Assembly (NCBI GenBank): GCA_023101725.1
Contig: JALJCO010010476.1
Location: 1,984,001-2,048,000, forward strand
Length of the DNA: 64,000 bases
From: Atherinomorus stipes
Taxonomy: Eukaryota > Chordata > Actinopteri > Atheriniformes > Atherinidae
Direction: 5' to 3'
Shown: positions 13,400 through 27,100 of the stretch, piece after piece
Layout of the letters: every line of letters starts with the position of its first letter
How positions within the stretch are numbered: the first letter of the stretch is position 1
Position numbers and translations under genes: made by a program
The notes under the pieces: model-generated
Database searches by the model: none
Told to the model about the DNA's origin: nothing
Seen by the model: only the letters and a program-made list of their open reading frames with translations

Positions 13400-13743
13400 T
13401 AGAGATGCACGATATTATCAGTATCAGCCAATATCAGAACCGACATGGACCTATATAAATCACCAATGATGAACCTGCGGAATGCTGTTTTTCTATTTAT
13501 TTTTTTCTTCATGTTCATCCATAAGAAATGGAAACAGTGTAAGATCACACCCACAGTGCAACATTATGATGTCTCTGGCAACTACTGGAACTGCGGCATA
13601 ACTACTTTTCTAATTTTCACAAAGAATGAATATGAATATTACATCATTTTCAGCTTTAATATTGGTATTGGTTATCGGCCAAATGAGTTGTAAAATATTG
13701 GCATATCAGATATCAGCCGAAAATCCAGCATTGTGCATCCCTA
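13400..13743. mobile_element. hAT-type MITE
   Basis: The ends TAGAGATGCACGATAT and TTGTGCATCCCTA are inverted, and the flanks GTGTGCTG (13392-13399) and GTGTGGTG (13744-13751) agree at 7 of 8 bases. Subterminal repeats ATCAGTATCAGCC and TTGGTTATCGGCC are the usual pattern of this fish family. The element is 344 bp and has no coding capacity. Confidence 0.8.
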
Positions 13744-14289
13744 GTGTGGTGCCTTTCTTTCCTTTTATTTATTACGGGGGAGAAATAAGCCATCAATCCA
13801 CTGTATGACACATAAATCCTACCAGAGAGACTCAGTAGCATTGAAATCGACAATTCCATCTATCATTACTGTTTCCATTTTTACTTTTCTTGAGACAGAT
13901 GGCGTTCAGAATTAGTCATCAAAAACAAATTACGAAGAAAATGTCTAAACGTGTTATTTTTTACTCATCACAGGAAGATGGCATATTCAAAGGTTTTTCT
14001 TTTTTTTTTAAATCGTTATTTTATTTAAGTATGAACATATAAATTGCAGATTCTCAAATCAAGTTTTTTTTTTTTTAAGGAGGGCAAAAGACAAATAAGA
14101 ACAAGATTTTTTACTTCTCTTTTTCTCTTTCCCCTCTTAGTTCTCTTCTTCCCCATTACACATTTTGCAATTTGACAACAGTGAATGCTGTAAAAGTCAA
14201 ATAAAAATGAAAAAGAACAACAACAAAAAAAGAACAACAACAACAAAGCCTTTGGGTAGAAGTTTTTCCTAAATCAAAATAAAATATAG

Positions 14290-15600
14290 ACCATTTTTGT
14301 CTTTTGCTAATTTTCTTCCTTCATTTTCAAGTTGTAAGTAAGTCTTTCCATTGTTAGGATGTCTTCTACGATATACAGCCATTTTTCGTTTGCTGGTGCT
14401 TCAGCCTTAAGCCAGCTCTTGAATAATATGGCTTTCTTTGCAGCCACAAGGAGAATCTTGAGCAGATTTTGTTCTTGTACATACATGGTTTCCTCCAGGT
14501 ATCCCAGATATGGTACAAGGAAAGATTAGGGTATCACATATATCAGTGTCTCACAGACAGCTGAATATTATCCCAGAATGAATGCATTTTCTCACAAATC
14601 CAGAAAATGTGTTTGACTGTTATATTAGAGCCCCATCAGCTGATGACCTTTCACAGCAGCTATTCCTCTTAGGGTTTTGGTTTATTAGTTCATATCCTGA
14701 AAACTTTTCATTTCACCTTTTTAAATAATTTTGCATATGGCTGTTATACCTTTTTCTACTCGCTATTTGAATTTGAAGTCATATTGTCCTGGTTTGAACT
14801 CATCATGAGCTATTTCAGTAATCCAAGTTCCTTCCCCAATTCAAGCTGCATTATTTTTCTAGGGTAAATAATGTTTCTGGATTTAGATTAACATTCTCTT
14901 TAATACAGCTTAAGTGCAGAAATTTCTGCTTCTTTCCACCAGGCCATATAGCCCGCATTGCACCTGTGTAGTACATGGTGTAATTGGGCAGCATTAAAGT
15001 ATTGTTTTAAATTTGGCAGTGCGGTTCTCTCTTTTATCTTAGGTAGCTGTGAGGTACAGTATAATGGTTGTCTCCCTTACTATATTAATTTTTATAAAAG
15101 TTAATCCCATTAACAGAAATGGTTTTTTGGAAGATCTACTGACAGAGATGAAAAAAAAAACAACAGATGTGGCATTATATTCACTTTTACTACACTTGTT
15201 CTCTGACTTAATCTTAATGGATAGGTAGACTACCTTTCCATGTCTTTCCTCATATTGATGTCTATGCATTCATTATTACTTTGATAGGCTATAGTTTATA
15301 GGCTATAGTTGTGGGTTTTTAGTTGGATTTACTCCTAAGTATACAAGGGATTTTGCTTACAACTTTATTCTACGTCCCTTTAGGCCTTGACTTGGAATAC
15401 AGTTAAATATAAGAATTTGAGTTTTGATATATATTTACTTCATACCCAGAATACAGATCAAATCTATCAAAAATCTTAATCAAATGTCCATAAGACTCCA
15501 CTGGATCGGATACAAGTATCATAATATTGTGTGTGAATAGGCTTATGGTATTAACTGTTCATTGATGCTTATTCCTGATATGACAGTGCGCTGTCTTACC
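14290..15600 (-). mobile_element. Decayed L1-type LINE fragment (ORF2 C-terminal part)
   Basis: Minus-strand translation gives interrupted blocks typical of L1-clade reverse transcriptase. Near 15430-15540 it reads SDPVESYGHLIKIFDRF, then SGYEVNI, corresponding to the region after the catalytic FADD box. Near 14945-15030 it reads ALPNLKQYFNAAQLHH, then VLHRCN, the usual downstream block. Stops and frameshifts break every frame, so it is dead. The right (5') end is truncated and the left end is approximate. It appears to be a Tx1/Swimmer-like fish L1, but the clade is not certain. Confidence 0.7.
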
Positions 15601-16290
15601 ATTTGAGCTACATATTCAAAAGCTTGTAACCCACCATTTTCTTTATTTATTCATTTTTTTGTAAAAATTGCATTTTTAGATGCAAATTTCTAAACTTTAA
15701 CTTAACAATAATTACACAATATGGATTCTTTAGTCATAAAGCTCTAAGAAGAATCCTGCTTATAGGTCATATTCAGAACAACACTGTGAAATCCACAACA
15801 GGGTCTACAGTACCTGTACAACTACCTTTTTCAGTTCATTCCCTTCCATCACTTTTCTCCCCCATCAGAGTTGGATGTGGGTTACACTTTGCCTGGCTTT
15901 GGTGAACTTGTGTTACAATCAAGATTGTAAATAAATCATACTGACATTTAAATGTCACAAGAGCCTATTCAGTAAACTGCAGCATCAAGGAGTATAGCAA
16001 CTAGTCCCACGTCAGTTGAGCATATTGCTAAGTAAACACCTTTAATACGCACATGTGCTGTCAGAAGGTGGCATAGGTGATGACATGGTAATGCAGCTCA
16101 CAAAATAATTAACAGCATAAATTTGTAGAAGAACAAAGAGGTAAGATAGCAGAGAACAATAAAATGGCAGTGACAAGCTGGAGTGCTACACGTGCATCTA
16201 TAGAGGAAGAGGGGTGAGATTCATTTGGTCTCACCGCCTCCTGATGCAAGTCTGTAATTACTGTAGCACCAATGCCATCACTGTACAGGA

Positions 16291-17107
16291 TGGGGTTGTC
16301 ATGATACTAGAATTTCATTCTCGATTCCGATATTAAAGATGGTGGTTGATACTCCATACTATTTTCGATACTGAAGGGGGGGGGGGACCCCCCCAAAAAT
16401 AAATAAATAAATAAAATAACAATCCAAACAACACAACAAAAATATATGAATATATATGAGAAAAGATCGTAAAAATGGAGAATAAATTATTTTTAAGATC
16501 TAGTTTGTGCAGAGATAGAGTCTTCATACAGTCTCCAACAGTCTTCTTCAACTGTTCACTGTGATTCAGAAGAAACGAATTAAAAACTTCAACCACCAGT
16601 TAGTGTACTTATTTACGTGTCCTTTTCTTCACAATACTTGAGACCAAATCAAGTCAACAATAGAACAGACAAACTAGTTAGGGTGAGGGGGAGATGCTGC
16701 TGCACGGGTACGAGGCTCGCGCCTCTACGCGGGATCGAGGCCTGCGGTAGCAACCGCAGCTTGTTGAGAAAAGTAAACGATACATGTTTTCACGTCAGTC
16801 TGCATGAGTCTCCAGTAACACTGGATTCATCACTTGTCACTTGTTGAAACAAAAAAGCTAACAGAGAGGTCTAAAGTCGCTAAGTTAGCAACACTGTAAA
16901 CAATGGGTCCTCCAGGGAGATGCTGTAGGGGAGGGGCTGCCAGCAGCAGTGCCTTTTTAAAAGGGCAGAGGCAGCTGATGCTTTCCGAGGCTCGGCAGAC
17001 GCCGAAGTGGCATTTAAATATCGATACCCGTGCTAATTAATATCTAACTAGATACAAATATTTAGAATCGATTAGTATCTGAGAATCGATTTTTTTTTAC
17101 AACACTA
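16291..17107. mobile_element. hAT-like element with exact 8-bp target duplication
   Basis: The element is flanked by identical GTACAGGA copies (16283-16290 and 17108-17115). The ends TGGGGTTGTCATGATAC and (inverted) TAGTGTTGT are related but imperfect. Subterminal ATTCTCGATTCCGAT and GAGAATCGAT blocks mirror each other. An odd feature is the G-run directly followed by a C-run (16375-16395), able to fold back, then an AAAT microsatellite. No transposase frame is seen. Confidence 0.75.
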
Positions 17108-19284
17108 GTACAGGAACAAGAACATATAGTGGCAGTGACAACAGAAAGGATTATCCATATAGACAAGTACATATAGAAATGTGAGGAGAGAGAAGATGTG
17201 AATGTGAAGAGTTGAATCCAACTCCATCCAACACACCATCTGAATAATGAAAATAACATCTTGTATGTGTGAATCTCATAGAGTTCAACATATCTTATGT
17301 CTTATTGTATTTTAATGTACCAGATGCTTACTAAACATGGTGTGAGATTCACTTCAAGGTTTTATTAAGATCGCTGTTCCTCCAAATGTCACTATTCTTG
17401 GCCAGTCACCTCTATGTTCTTTCTTCTTAGCTCATAATCCAATTGTTTTGTTTGGCACCGAGTCATCCTCTCGTGTCAAGCCAGCCCATCTTAGGCGGCA
17501 CAGTTCTTATTATTCACTGGTTCTCATAAGCAAATGAAAAACTATTACTCCTTTCTTAATACTCAACACAAAGAGGCTGGCCCTCAGTCCCACTGAAATG
17601 GTCTATGATCTTGATTAAACACAGTGGAGTGAGACATCTGCCGCAGCCATAAGGCTGTCACTTCTGATTTTCAGAGCTTCTTCTACCCTATAGCAGACGG
17701 GCATCCTTTCTGCCAGCCAGTCTGCCTCAATCTTTCCATTTTCGTGTTACAGAATAGCAACAGGAATGTTGCTAAGGGTCCCGCAAGGAGCTGTGTCCTG
17801 CAGGACTTTTCTCTTGGATGATAAATTGGCTGCTCTCCTCTTCTGAGCTGCAGGGTTACTGTAAATGTTTTCTGCATAGCTATGTACAGTATACAGTATA
17901 TAGGAGGATTGCAGACTCTCAGGACAAAGCACAACCAAGACTCGGGTGGCTCTCTATCTCCAATTCCACAGACAGGCAGGTATTCAATACAGCTTTTAGG
18001 CATGCTGAGTTTAATAGCCTCTCCAGCGGACCAAGGATTACATCCACGCTTCTTTACTATCGCATCTTCAGCCTCTCTCTGGTGCAAAAGACATTTCAGT
18101 AGACTTTCTTGACTCATTAAGGCTATTATGAATATGGATTCAATATATTTATAATTCAGATCTGATAACAGAGGACTATGTGCTAAAATGAGGTCATCAC
18201 TTGATGAAAAGAGAGAGAGAATCCCAGTTATAGGCAGGGCTCACATAAGCTATGGAGGGAGTACTTAGTAAATTGCTAGAGTTTTGTCTCCTCGTGGACA
18301 GGGATATATCCATCTAACAGCCAACTCGGGCTCAGCACAGCAATAATGAAGATTAAAATGCTTGTCCAACAGGTATGGGCCCAGTATTGGTTAGAACCAG
18401 ACACAGTAATGGATGGAGAATGCTGGAACAATAGGTTACAGGCTTCCCAGTACCAACAAGGCCCCAAATACCTTTATTTGCCATTACAATGAGCCCGTTA
18501 GGCCTGATATGCCAGCAGTTCTCCAGCTGAATCAGATCCTGTCCCCTTGTGTCCTTTGACAGCCCCTAAAGAAACAGATGACACATGGCTGTGGATCAAG
18601 CTACAAATGCATACACATCCATGCCATCACTATGGGCACTGCTGACAACACAAGACCCATCTGCAGTGCCTGAAGTGACTTCAGCCCACTGCTGCTTCAG
18701 CACATAGGCTATGGTTCAGCATACATAGAGAGGCTTACGTGCACATAAACCTCAAATGTCATACGGCCACATTAACATTGATTTACACATGCCTCCAGAT
18801 ATAAAGTGGTTCTGTATTCAATGTACAACATATGGCACATAGACAATATTTTGGAATTATATTAGCAATAAGACAATTATAATAAAAAATAAATAAAAAT
18901 AAAAAAAAAGCTGCAATATTACCAGCATATAGAGTAATCCACAAATGGCATGTTTGGTTGATGCTTTCATGATACTTTTTTCCCCCTAAAGGCTACCTGA
19001 TAAATGTGACCATTGCAACAACATTACAGTTACAAGGTATTACCGACATAGCATTAATCCCAATGAAGTTACAGAAAACTAATCCAGAAGAATGGGGACA
19101 AAGCAGCCAGATTAGCAGCAATAAAATATGTAATATATTCATCAGCTAAATGCCAAAGAACCTCTGAAAAAGGAAAGTTTTAAGGAGGAATTACAAGGTA
19201 TGAAGAGATGTTATTTCCCTCAGTACAGAGCTTCATAAGGTTGGGGTGTTAATGGAAAAAGCCAAAACTCCCTTTGTCACCTTT

Positions 19285-19415
19285 TTCTAATATTTATTTT
19301 ATTGCATTTGTATGATTGTCTTGTAACTTCTGTTGCCTCTTGGCCAGGACTCCCTTGAAAAAGATGTTTTTAATCTCAATGGGCTTTCCAGGGACAATAA
19401 AGGTTAAAAAATAAA
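19285..19415 (+). repeat. Teleost retroposon 3'-tail-like segment
   Basis: The segment runs CTCTTGGCCAGGACTCCC, then TTTTTAATCTCAATGGGCTT, then ACAATAAAGGTTAAAAAATA. This is a 3' end seen on many fish non-LTR elements. It lies in the plus orientation next to a LINE reverse-transcriptase relic read on the minus strand, so the two may be separate insertions or one rearranged copy. Confidence 0.5.
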
Positions 19416-19519
19416 AATCTAGGGGTAGTTAGATGGGCACTATCTGTGGATTTCAGAGATTGGGAGGGCAAATGGCAAGTTAATAAGTCTGAGATGTACA
19501 GTATGCTGGGGGAATGTCC

Positions 19520-20620
19520 ATTTCAGGCTCTGATGGTGAGCATTGAGATTTTGTAATCAATACGAGATTTAGCAGTAAAACCGCTGAAAGGGAGCAAGTA
19601 TAGACACAGGGATGTGGTAATATTCTTTTTTATAATGGTAATGGGTCTTGCAGTAGCATTTTGAATCAATTGGAAGTGACAGAATAAGCCCCTGACTATT
19701 ACCCGAGTACAATGAATTACACTAGTCAAAGTGAGAATAGACAAAAGCTTACAAAACTTTTTTTAAAGTCAGGAGTTGAAAAAAATGGTCTGATTTTATT
19801 GACCGTCTTTAGCTGGAAAAAAACAAAACAAAACAAGATGGAACATGTTTTCCTTGAGCATAAAAACTAAGGTGAGAATCAAATATTATTCCAAGATTTT
19901 AGATTCCTACATGGGATTTTTTTCATAGTTTAGCTTCTCTCCCTGACAGCAGGCTGACAGCAAACTACCCCATCAAGAAAACTCGCATGTCCCTGGTTCA
20001 AAAAAAAAAAAAAAAGTTTTGACAGAGTTTACTTAAATTTGCTTGCATTATTTAAACATGAAGATATAATCTTGTATCAGGATTAAGCCAAATGATATTT
20101 CAATATCAGTTTCAGGCCATATCACGCAGCCCCTAGTAGTAATAAAAGCAGAATGAATTCCAATTATTATCAATTAAATTATTAAGTCATCTTTACAAGT
20201 GCTGTCTGTGCTATGAAGTACTGTAAAACCACACTGAAAGCTGCTGGAAATAGTGCTTTCATCAACATATTATATAAATTGTGCAGAGATCACATTCTCC
20301 AAAACCTTAAACAGAAAGGAAAATTCACAGATTGAATCTGTAACTCATTAAGACTCGGGGTCTAAACTGACTTTCTTGGGCAGTGGGTGCGCAACACCAT
20401 GCTTACAACTTTCTGGAGAAGATCTAGAGGGCAAAGTCAAATGAAAAATCTTAAAGATAATGGGACTGACTGTGGGTATACTCCTTGTAGCAGCTGAGTG
20501 GGAACAATGTCCAGAATGTGAGGAGGACATCATACATAAGCTCATGCTCAGAAAAGGAAATTTGTTGAGGTAAAATGTCAAAATAAACATAGGGGAAAAA
20601 AAACAATTCTGCAAAAATCA
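19520..20620 (-). mobile_element. Decayed L2/CR1-like LINE reverse-transcriptase relic
   Basis: Minus-strand reading gives, from right to left, KKVSLDPESLMSYRFNL (near 20330-20400) and a GFGECDLC block. These correspond to the KKPSLDP..L.NYRPISNLP..SKVLE region of L2-type reverse transcriptases. Near 19520-19720 it reads FQLIQNATARPIT followed by LLPFSGFTAKSRIDYK, the LQLIQNAAAR..LHWLPV..RI.FK block of the C-terminus. Stops and frameshifts are many, so it is not active. The clade is inferred from these blocks only. Confidence 0.7.
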
Positions 20621-21904
20621 GGCTGGATTTGAGTTTTGATAATTTTACTCACTCAACCATCGTTAACAGATCATAGTCAAAGCTGTTGACAGTTACTTAT
20701 CCATAGTTTACCTAATGGTTGAGTTTAGCTTAAAAGAAGGCATTGTTTTGTTACTTATAGTTTATTTTTACACTCTGCTTTTATCCTTTATGTCAGCAGT
20801 TACTCATAAGATAAGGCATTAAGAAAGGAGAAGAGAGCCATGATCAAGCACTGTTTGATGATGACATGACAGACAGAGAGATGACAGCTACACACATAGT
20901 CAATAGTTGGTTTAATCACCAACTGGGATAAATGCAGAATGCAAGCTAATCTATGATGTTCAAATCCATTTGGCATAAATAGTGCAGATGGCTTTCCCAC
21001 TTAACTGAAGAATTTACCAGAAATTTGTTTGTTCATTAAGTGGCAATGAGGCCTGACAGCTATGCACCCTCACTGCAGTGATGCAAACGCATTCCAACAA
21101 GGGACCAACACTGCTGCACAGTAGGAGAGTGACAGCAGAGGTTAAAGGATTTCTGCAGCAGGAGGGACAGAAAAACAGGCCTAAGGCGTGAGTGAGGAGA
21201 AGAAGCCTCAGAGCAGGTTGTGAGAGAAAACTTGGAGGAACCATGCAGCGCGATCATAAGCAAAACCCACCAAAGTCACCTTGTTTTAATACTAGAAAAG
21301 TGGCTCCATTGGCATAGACAGCAAAGCAGATTTATAATAACTACATTGCAGGCAGAGACATTTAAAATACAGTAAAGTGGCTTGCATAGGTGAGGGTGTA
21401 CAGCTGCAGGCAGCGCTATAGGTGAATCACAGAATGAAAATTGCTTCAGCATCCACAGCTTTTATAAAGCTTAGCTGATAATGTGACAGGAGTCCAAAAA
21501 TATTAATGTGAAACATAATTCACTCTCAAATAATGGATGGCTAAGTTCACTGTGGTGGTAATGTCTGCCAGGGTTTCTAATGGAACGTTTTTAAGCATTT
21601 CAAAAAGGAACCTTGCAAAGCTGCCAAAATGATGTTTTAAAATTTTCTCTTAATTGATAATCACACTGCAGAAGATGCGCTTGAATAAATTTCAGATTTC
21701 TAGGAAAAGTTTGATAATTGGCTCATATGAACTCAATTTTGGAATAAAAGATCAGTTAATTTGATTGTTGATGGTTCAACTTCACCAACTTCCCAGGCTG
21801 CATGTCAAAATATCCCTGGAAAAGATACCGAACTCTAAAAAGCCCTCCTGCTGTGTTTTTCAAGTGCATTTCTGCTAAATGAAATGAATAAATGAAAAAA
21901 CAAA

Positions 21905-21955
21905 ACAAAACAAAAAAACAACAACTTTATCAATCCCAGAGGGAAATTACAATGA
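21905..21955 (+). repeat. LINE 3'-end-like fragment
   Basis: AACTTTATCAATCCCAGAGG followed by GAAATTAC resembles the TTTATTGATCCC..GGGAAATT ends of teleost LINEs. It is preceded by an A-rich, AAAAC-type stretch. The segment is too short to classify. Confidence 0.35.
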
Positions 21956-22844
21956 CTGAATATAATGTAATAGCCTCCATAAACAAGGGCATCAAAAAAC
22001 AAAACTTTTATATTTTTATAACTTCTGCAACCATTCATAATGCACACATCTTCAATGCAATTACAGATAATTGGACATCTCTTCTTTCTGAGACAAGAGC
22101 CTTGATCTGTATCACTTTATAAAAGTGAATAAATGTCCTAAGTAATAATAATCGGTTATAAATAACTGTTTTCTCTGATGGTGGTAAGTTTCCATGATGT
22201 TACTTTTTTATCTAATATTAAAACTGAGCCTATAGTATTATCTCTACAACTTATACAAATATCAGTATTGATCAGTGATTCTTCATCAAGTATTGCTTCA
22301 TATTCAAACCACATTCTGTGGTATCGAAAAATCAATGTAATGATTTCTGCTAAAATGTTACTTAGAAAATGATCAAACTGAAAGACCCCTGGGAACATGA
22401 AACACAAACATTAAAAGGAAATTTAGATTTAGCCTGATCATTAAATTGTCATTTAAGATTGTCATTCGGGGTAAATGCTATTAAAGGAGCTGTCACTTCC
22501 ACTGGAAAGTGCTGCACCCTGCACATACCACACAAGAGAATGACAAGAGAAGAAAAAACTGTCAGTAACAAAGATTGCATGAGGGGGAGGCTGAAAGAGA
22601 AATTGTGTCAGTATTCATGAACATGTCAGCAACCACTTCAAAATTAGTTTTTCTTTTGTTGTTGAACAGATTTTTTTTTTTTTCCCATATTTGGTCATCT
22701 AATTCAACAGTCTTGGCTCAATTTCTGCACAAACAAGTTATCTTACATTAACACCCCCCCCCCCCCAAAAAAAATGACTGTGGTATCGGAAAACAGTTGG
22801 AGCACATAGCTGATACATACTTCTGTATTTTTGCCCATCTTTAA

Positions 22845-23696
22845 AGGGGAAGTTCAGAATTTTTGACATAGGGCCTCACTTGCAAGTGAGCCAGAATACT
22901 ACTTATCACTGAAGACAGTTTCAACATATTTCATCCCGTTATTCTAGTTCCAGGAGGTTGCTGATGCTAATGCTAGTGGAAGTCAATAGGAATCTGCTAG
23001 CCTGTCATTAAAACCAATCTTATCCACTCCACAGAACATCCAGGGCAAATCAGCAAGCCGATCTGTGTAAATGTTGTGTTAAACTAGTAAACTCATGTGT
23101 TTAAAAAATAAAACTAGCCTTGTATGACAAATTTTGCATTACATATTGGGGAACTAGTTTCTTACCAGCTTACTACCTTTGCCAGTGTATTCTGGTTCAT
23201 AGAGACATGGTGACAGTTTGATGAAAAAAGTTTGAAATCATCTTCAAAATCCGACATATCCTCATGCCTTTCAGACGTGGCCGTAGTTTAGACTATATAT
23301 TTGTGTAATCAAATTCCTTCATGCACGTAGCAGCAGATGACATCACTGCTGCCAAATGCAGGAAGTAAAATTTTGTAAAGTTTCTCAGCAGCAACAATCA
23401 AAATGCAACGAAATGCAGGTTAGTTTTATTTGTAACATTATTCTGTTAACACGGCATTTACACAAATAGTCTGAAGTTAGAAATGATTTGCCTCGTATGT
23501 TCTGTGGAGTGGATAAGATTGTTATTAATGACAGGCTAGCAGATTCCTTTTGACTTACACTAGCATTAGCATCGGTGACCCACTGGAACTAGAATAATGA
23601 ATGAAATACATGTATGTTGAAACCGTCTTCAGTGATAAGTAGCATTCTGGCTCACTTGTAAATGAGGCCCTATGTCAAAAATCCTGAACTTCCCCT
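22845..23696. mobile_element. TTAA-target element with about 200-bp inverted repeats
   Basis: The element is flanked by TTAA (22841-22844 and 23697-23700). Its arms, about 22845-23050 and 23480-23696, are inverted copies of each other over about 200 bp with scattered mismatches. They start AGGGGAAGTTCAGAATTTTT and share GGCCT..ACTTG, TTATCACTGAAGAC, ATTCTAGTTCCAG, GATGCTAATGCTAGTG and CTTATCCACTCCACAGAACAT blocks. TTAA duplications are used by piggyBac and Kolobok elements. There is no coding frame, so it is a fold-back non-autonomous copy. Confidence 0.85.
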
Positions 23697-24053
23697 TTAA
23701 ACATTTAAAATAAACTTTTAATTTCACAAATGCCAGTGGAAGCAGCAATAATTGTTGGCCCCATTCAAAATAAAAAAATTTCAAGCATATCAAATGTGAT
23801 TTCAGATGCTTGTCACACCTAATTACTTAGTATAGCCTGAGCTTAGTTTATTCCAGCAGCTCAACTTGCTTGGATCCATTAAAATACATAATAACAATTT
23901 ACATCTTAACACATAGTTGCAATAATTAAAACAAGACAATGACCAGAACACAAGCAGACAAAAAAAGCTCCTTACAATGTAATAAGTCTTAACCACAACC
24001 ACAAGCAGCAGAATAATTTAGTTTGTGTATGCACATCTACATTATGTTTATAC

Positions 24054-24174
24054 TAGAGCCCAATTGATATATCGGACGGCTGATATATCGAGCTGATTTT
24101 GGATTGTTTTCTTTTAAAGCCCTCAATATTGGTGTCGGAATCGGCCTCAAAAATCCCATATCGGTCGGGCTCTA
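24054..24174. mobile_element. Miniature hAT element (121 bp)
   Basis: Inverted ends TAGAGCCCAATTGATAT and ATATCGGTCGGGCTCTA are flanked by GTTTATAC (24046-24053) and GTTCATAC (24175-24182), 7 of 8 bases alike. ATATCGG repeats lie inside both arms. It is one of the shortest complete elements in the window. Confidence 0.85.
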
Positions 24175-27100
24175 GTTCATACACACAGAGCCTGCAAACT
24201 AACCAACTAATTAGCAATTACTGAAAAAAAATTAAGTTATGCAATTTAAATGAATAATGTCTATATGTCCATGCATGGTTTAAAAACAGCATATTCATCA
24301 TTATGGTCAAAAACTAGGTTTAGAAAGCAAACATGACACCTCCTCACAGTTTTTATTGCAAATCAAAGAACAGAGAACCATCATGACTCCACGTCTAACA
24401 GATGATGAGCCCTCTTTCTCTCGAGGCTATGTTGCTAATTTAAAGTAAATCCCAACACTATGCTTTCTGTATAATAGCCTGGATTCAAAAGCAGAATTCC
24501 CAAATGTTAACTGCTTAAGTAATTTACTGTATTTTAAAATGCAATATCTTCTTTTCATTGTTTGATCTCACTTTTGAATGAGACCTGCTTTTCTTGTTTC
24601 GAACAGCTAAAAATTGTTGAACTTCAACAAAAGCCCTTATGTGATACTGCCAATGAGAACACCAAACAATGGTGTTGGAAAATCGGAGAAACTCACAAAA
24701 GCAATCTGTATGTCCTCGACAGGAGCAAAAAGCCTAAATGCTGGAGCAGTGCAATCACACACTCGGAGCGACCCATGGAGACCAGGGAACATACAATTCC
24801 ACAGAGAGGGATCAATAGTGTTGTGTCAGACGAAAAGAACAGGGCTCTGGGCCATAATGAGAGCGAGCAATCTCAGCACTGTCAATCCAGAGGTTGATGT
24901 AGTGAACAAAGACCATAGTGACTTGTGGGATTACTTTAGGTTCAGTCATTTGGAGAAAATGATCTGAGACAATTGAGCAAAAGATCATACATGGACCTGA
25001 CTGGTGACTTCCAAAACCACCTCTTTGGATGCAAGAATTACCCAACAGTCTTAACTATACTCCTTAAATGAGGAACACAACTCCTGTTCCCCATTGACCC
25101 TGTCCTCTGTGCGTGCTGTTGACAGTAGCAATGATTACAGTGATAATGATGATGATGACAGTGATGGTGATGAGTATTAGCAGGCTAGTTGGGGGAAGAT
25201 CTCCCATGGCTGCGTTCAAAATGACAGTACTGTGCCAGGGCAGACACAACTCCTTTGACATCATGTCACATTGAGAGCAGATTACCTTCTATTTCCCTTT
25301 TCCTCCCCTTTCTGTTTTCCACTGCACTGACGGCTTCCTGTCACAGTGCTTTAAAGAACCGTTCAAAGGTGACAGCCTCTCTACCTCCGTCTCTCTTCAT
25401 CATGGTCAGTCTCACTTTTGTCCTCCTCACTAACCGACCAGTGTAACTGAGTGTTTTGTCTTTCCTCTGTGTATCTGAGCACTCTCCTTCACCTGCATCC
25501 CTCACCTCTGGTTCTATCTCCCTCCCTCCCTCTTGCACTTGTTCTCCTCCCCCATGGGGTAATTGCTTGGAGCTAGGCTTCCATTTTTATGACTATAATC
25601 GAGGCCAGAATGCTTATGCCTTTAGATTTCTCCTTGCCTGTGTCACAGCAGCAGGACTAAGCAGAGGAAGGCAGATAAGACCCAGAGGAGTGGAGAAAAT
25701 CAGTAGTCGATTGTAATTAGAGTTCTTATTTCGCCTATGGAAGTGGAACATACACTGTCACCATCAGAGAGAACTCCACCTTTCTGCGGCACTGATGGCA
25801 CAGAAATGCAGAGTGGCAACAACGCTGCCTTCACATTTCCTCCTGAAATGAAATCAACTCCTTTTCCTGGGCCACTTTGTCACAGTTGACTTTGGCTTCA
25901 TTAAAACAAGATAAAAGACTCAACTGGGTTATATTTCAGCCAGCTTATCAAGCCTTTAACAGGGTGCTAGAGATGCAGCCCTCAAAGCAAGGTCAGTTCT
26001 TTAGCTTTGCTAGTTTTGTTAGTGTACGTATGTGAGAATCTACATCTGATTTGGGTGAAAGAGTCAGAGTGTAAGTCCAGTATATTAGGGAGAGGCTGAC
26101 AGATATTTCATGTGTAATCGATTCCAACATAGTAGGAAGATTCCACTGTAGTGTGTTTTTTTGTGAGTTGTGTGTTGAAACACCACAGTGCGGCATGCCT
26201 AAGAGGCCCTTTTAGCCAGTTCTGCAGTGCGTATAGGCATGTTCAGGCACAGCTAATAACAGAGTGACTCTGAAGGCAACTGGAGACGGAACACGACACA
26301 AAAACATTTCCCTAGCCAATAAACCAACATTTACTTACATGATTGACGTTCCTCAATAATATTTGCTTTTGCGTTTACATTTTCTGACAAATCACTACAC
26401 AATACAAAAATGGATCGATAAATAAACCCCTCACCATCCCATATTTAAGCCCTGACAGCTTAGAAAACATCTGACAAACAAAAAGACACTGAGTTTGATC
26501 TAAGCACTAATAACGTGGCAATTGTGGCAACTGTGTGCTCAATTAATGACAACAACAAATCTTCTATGATTGGATCACATGTAATGTATTAGCACAAAAC
26601 CACAACTTTTTCTATAAAATTGCTTTGCATTTGCACTTAATATGCCGTGTGCTTTACTCTCAAATAGCATGCAAACAGTCAGGAAACCACTAGCCTCATC
26701 ATCAGTTATCAACCTTACCTCTCTTTCCCTCCTTAGCCCACTGATGCTTTGATACCAACATGACTAAAAATAGGAACACGGAAGGGCAACTAAGGACCTT
26801 TGTGTACATTAAGATGTGCTTTTTGTGGACGATATCAAAGCTGACACAACTAAAGGGCCCTCCATTCCTGCAGCCATTTCTCTCCAGGGAGGAGCATTTG
26901 AAAGCAAAGATTAGGTCAGAGTCATCAGAGAGATGTTCTTTAATGACCTGCCCTTTTACTTTTTGATGCCTGCACTGTGGATGTCAAGAGCTCCCTCAGT
27001 GGAGATCCCAAGGGATCTTGTATACTAAGGTCAATCTCAAATGGCTGCTGAATATTGTACTCAGTGAAATCTAATATCTTACAATATGTTTAAACCCTTC

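Noticed and set aside
17683..18117. 144-codon open frame on the minus strand with an ATG
   Set aside because: About one open frame of this length is expected by chance in 64 kb of both strands at this base composition. It has no recognisable domain and no exon-like splice sites were sought out by similarity.
24562..24967. Two overlapping open frames of 111 and 117 codons on the plus strand
   Set aside because: They overlap in different frames, have no recognised motif and no promoter or splice context.
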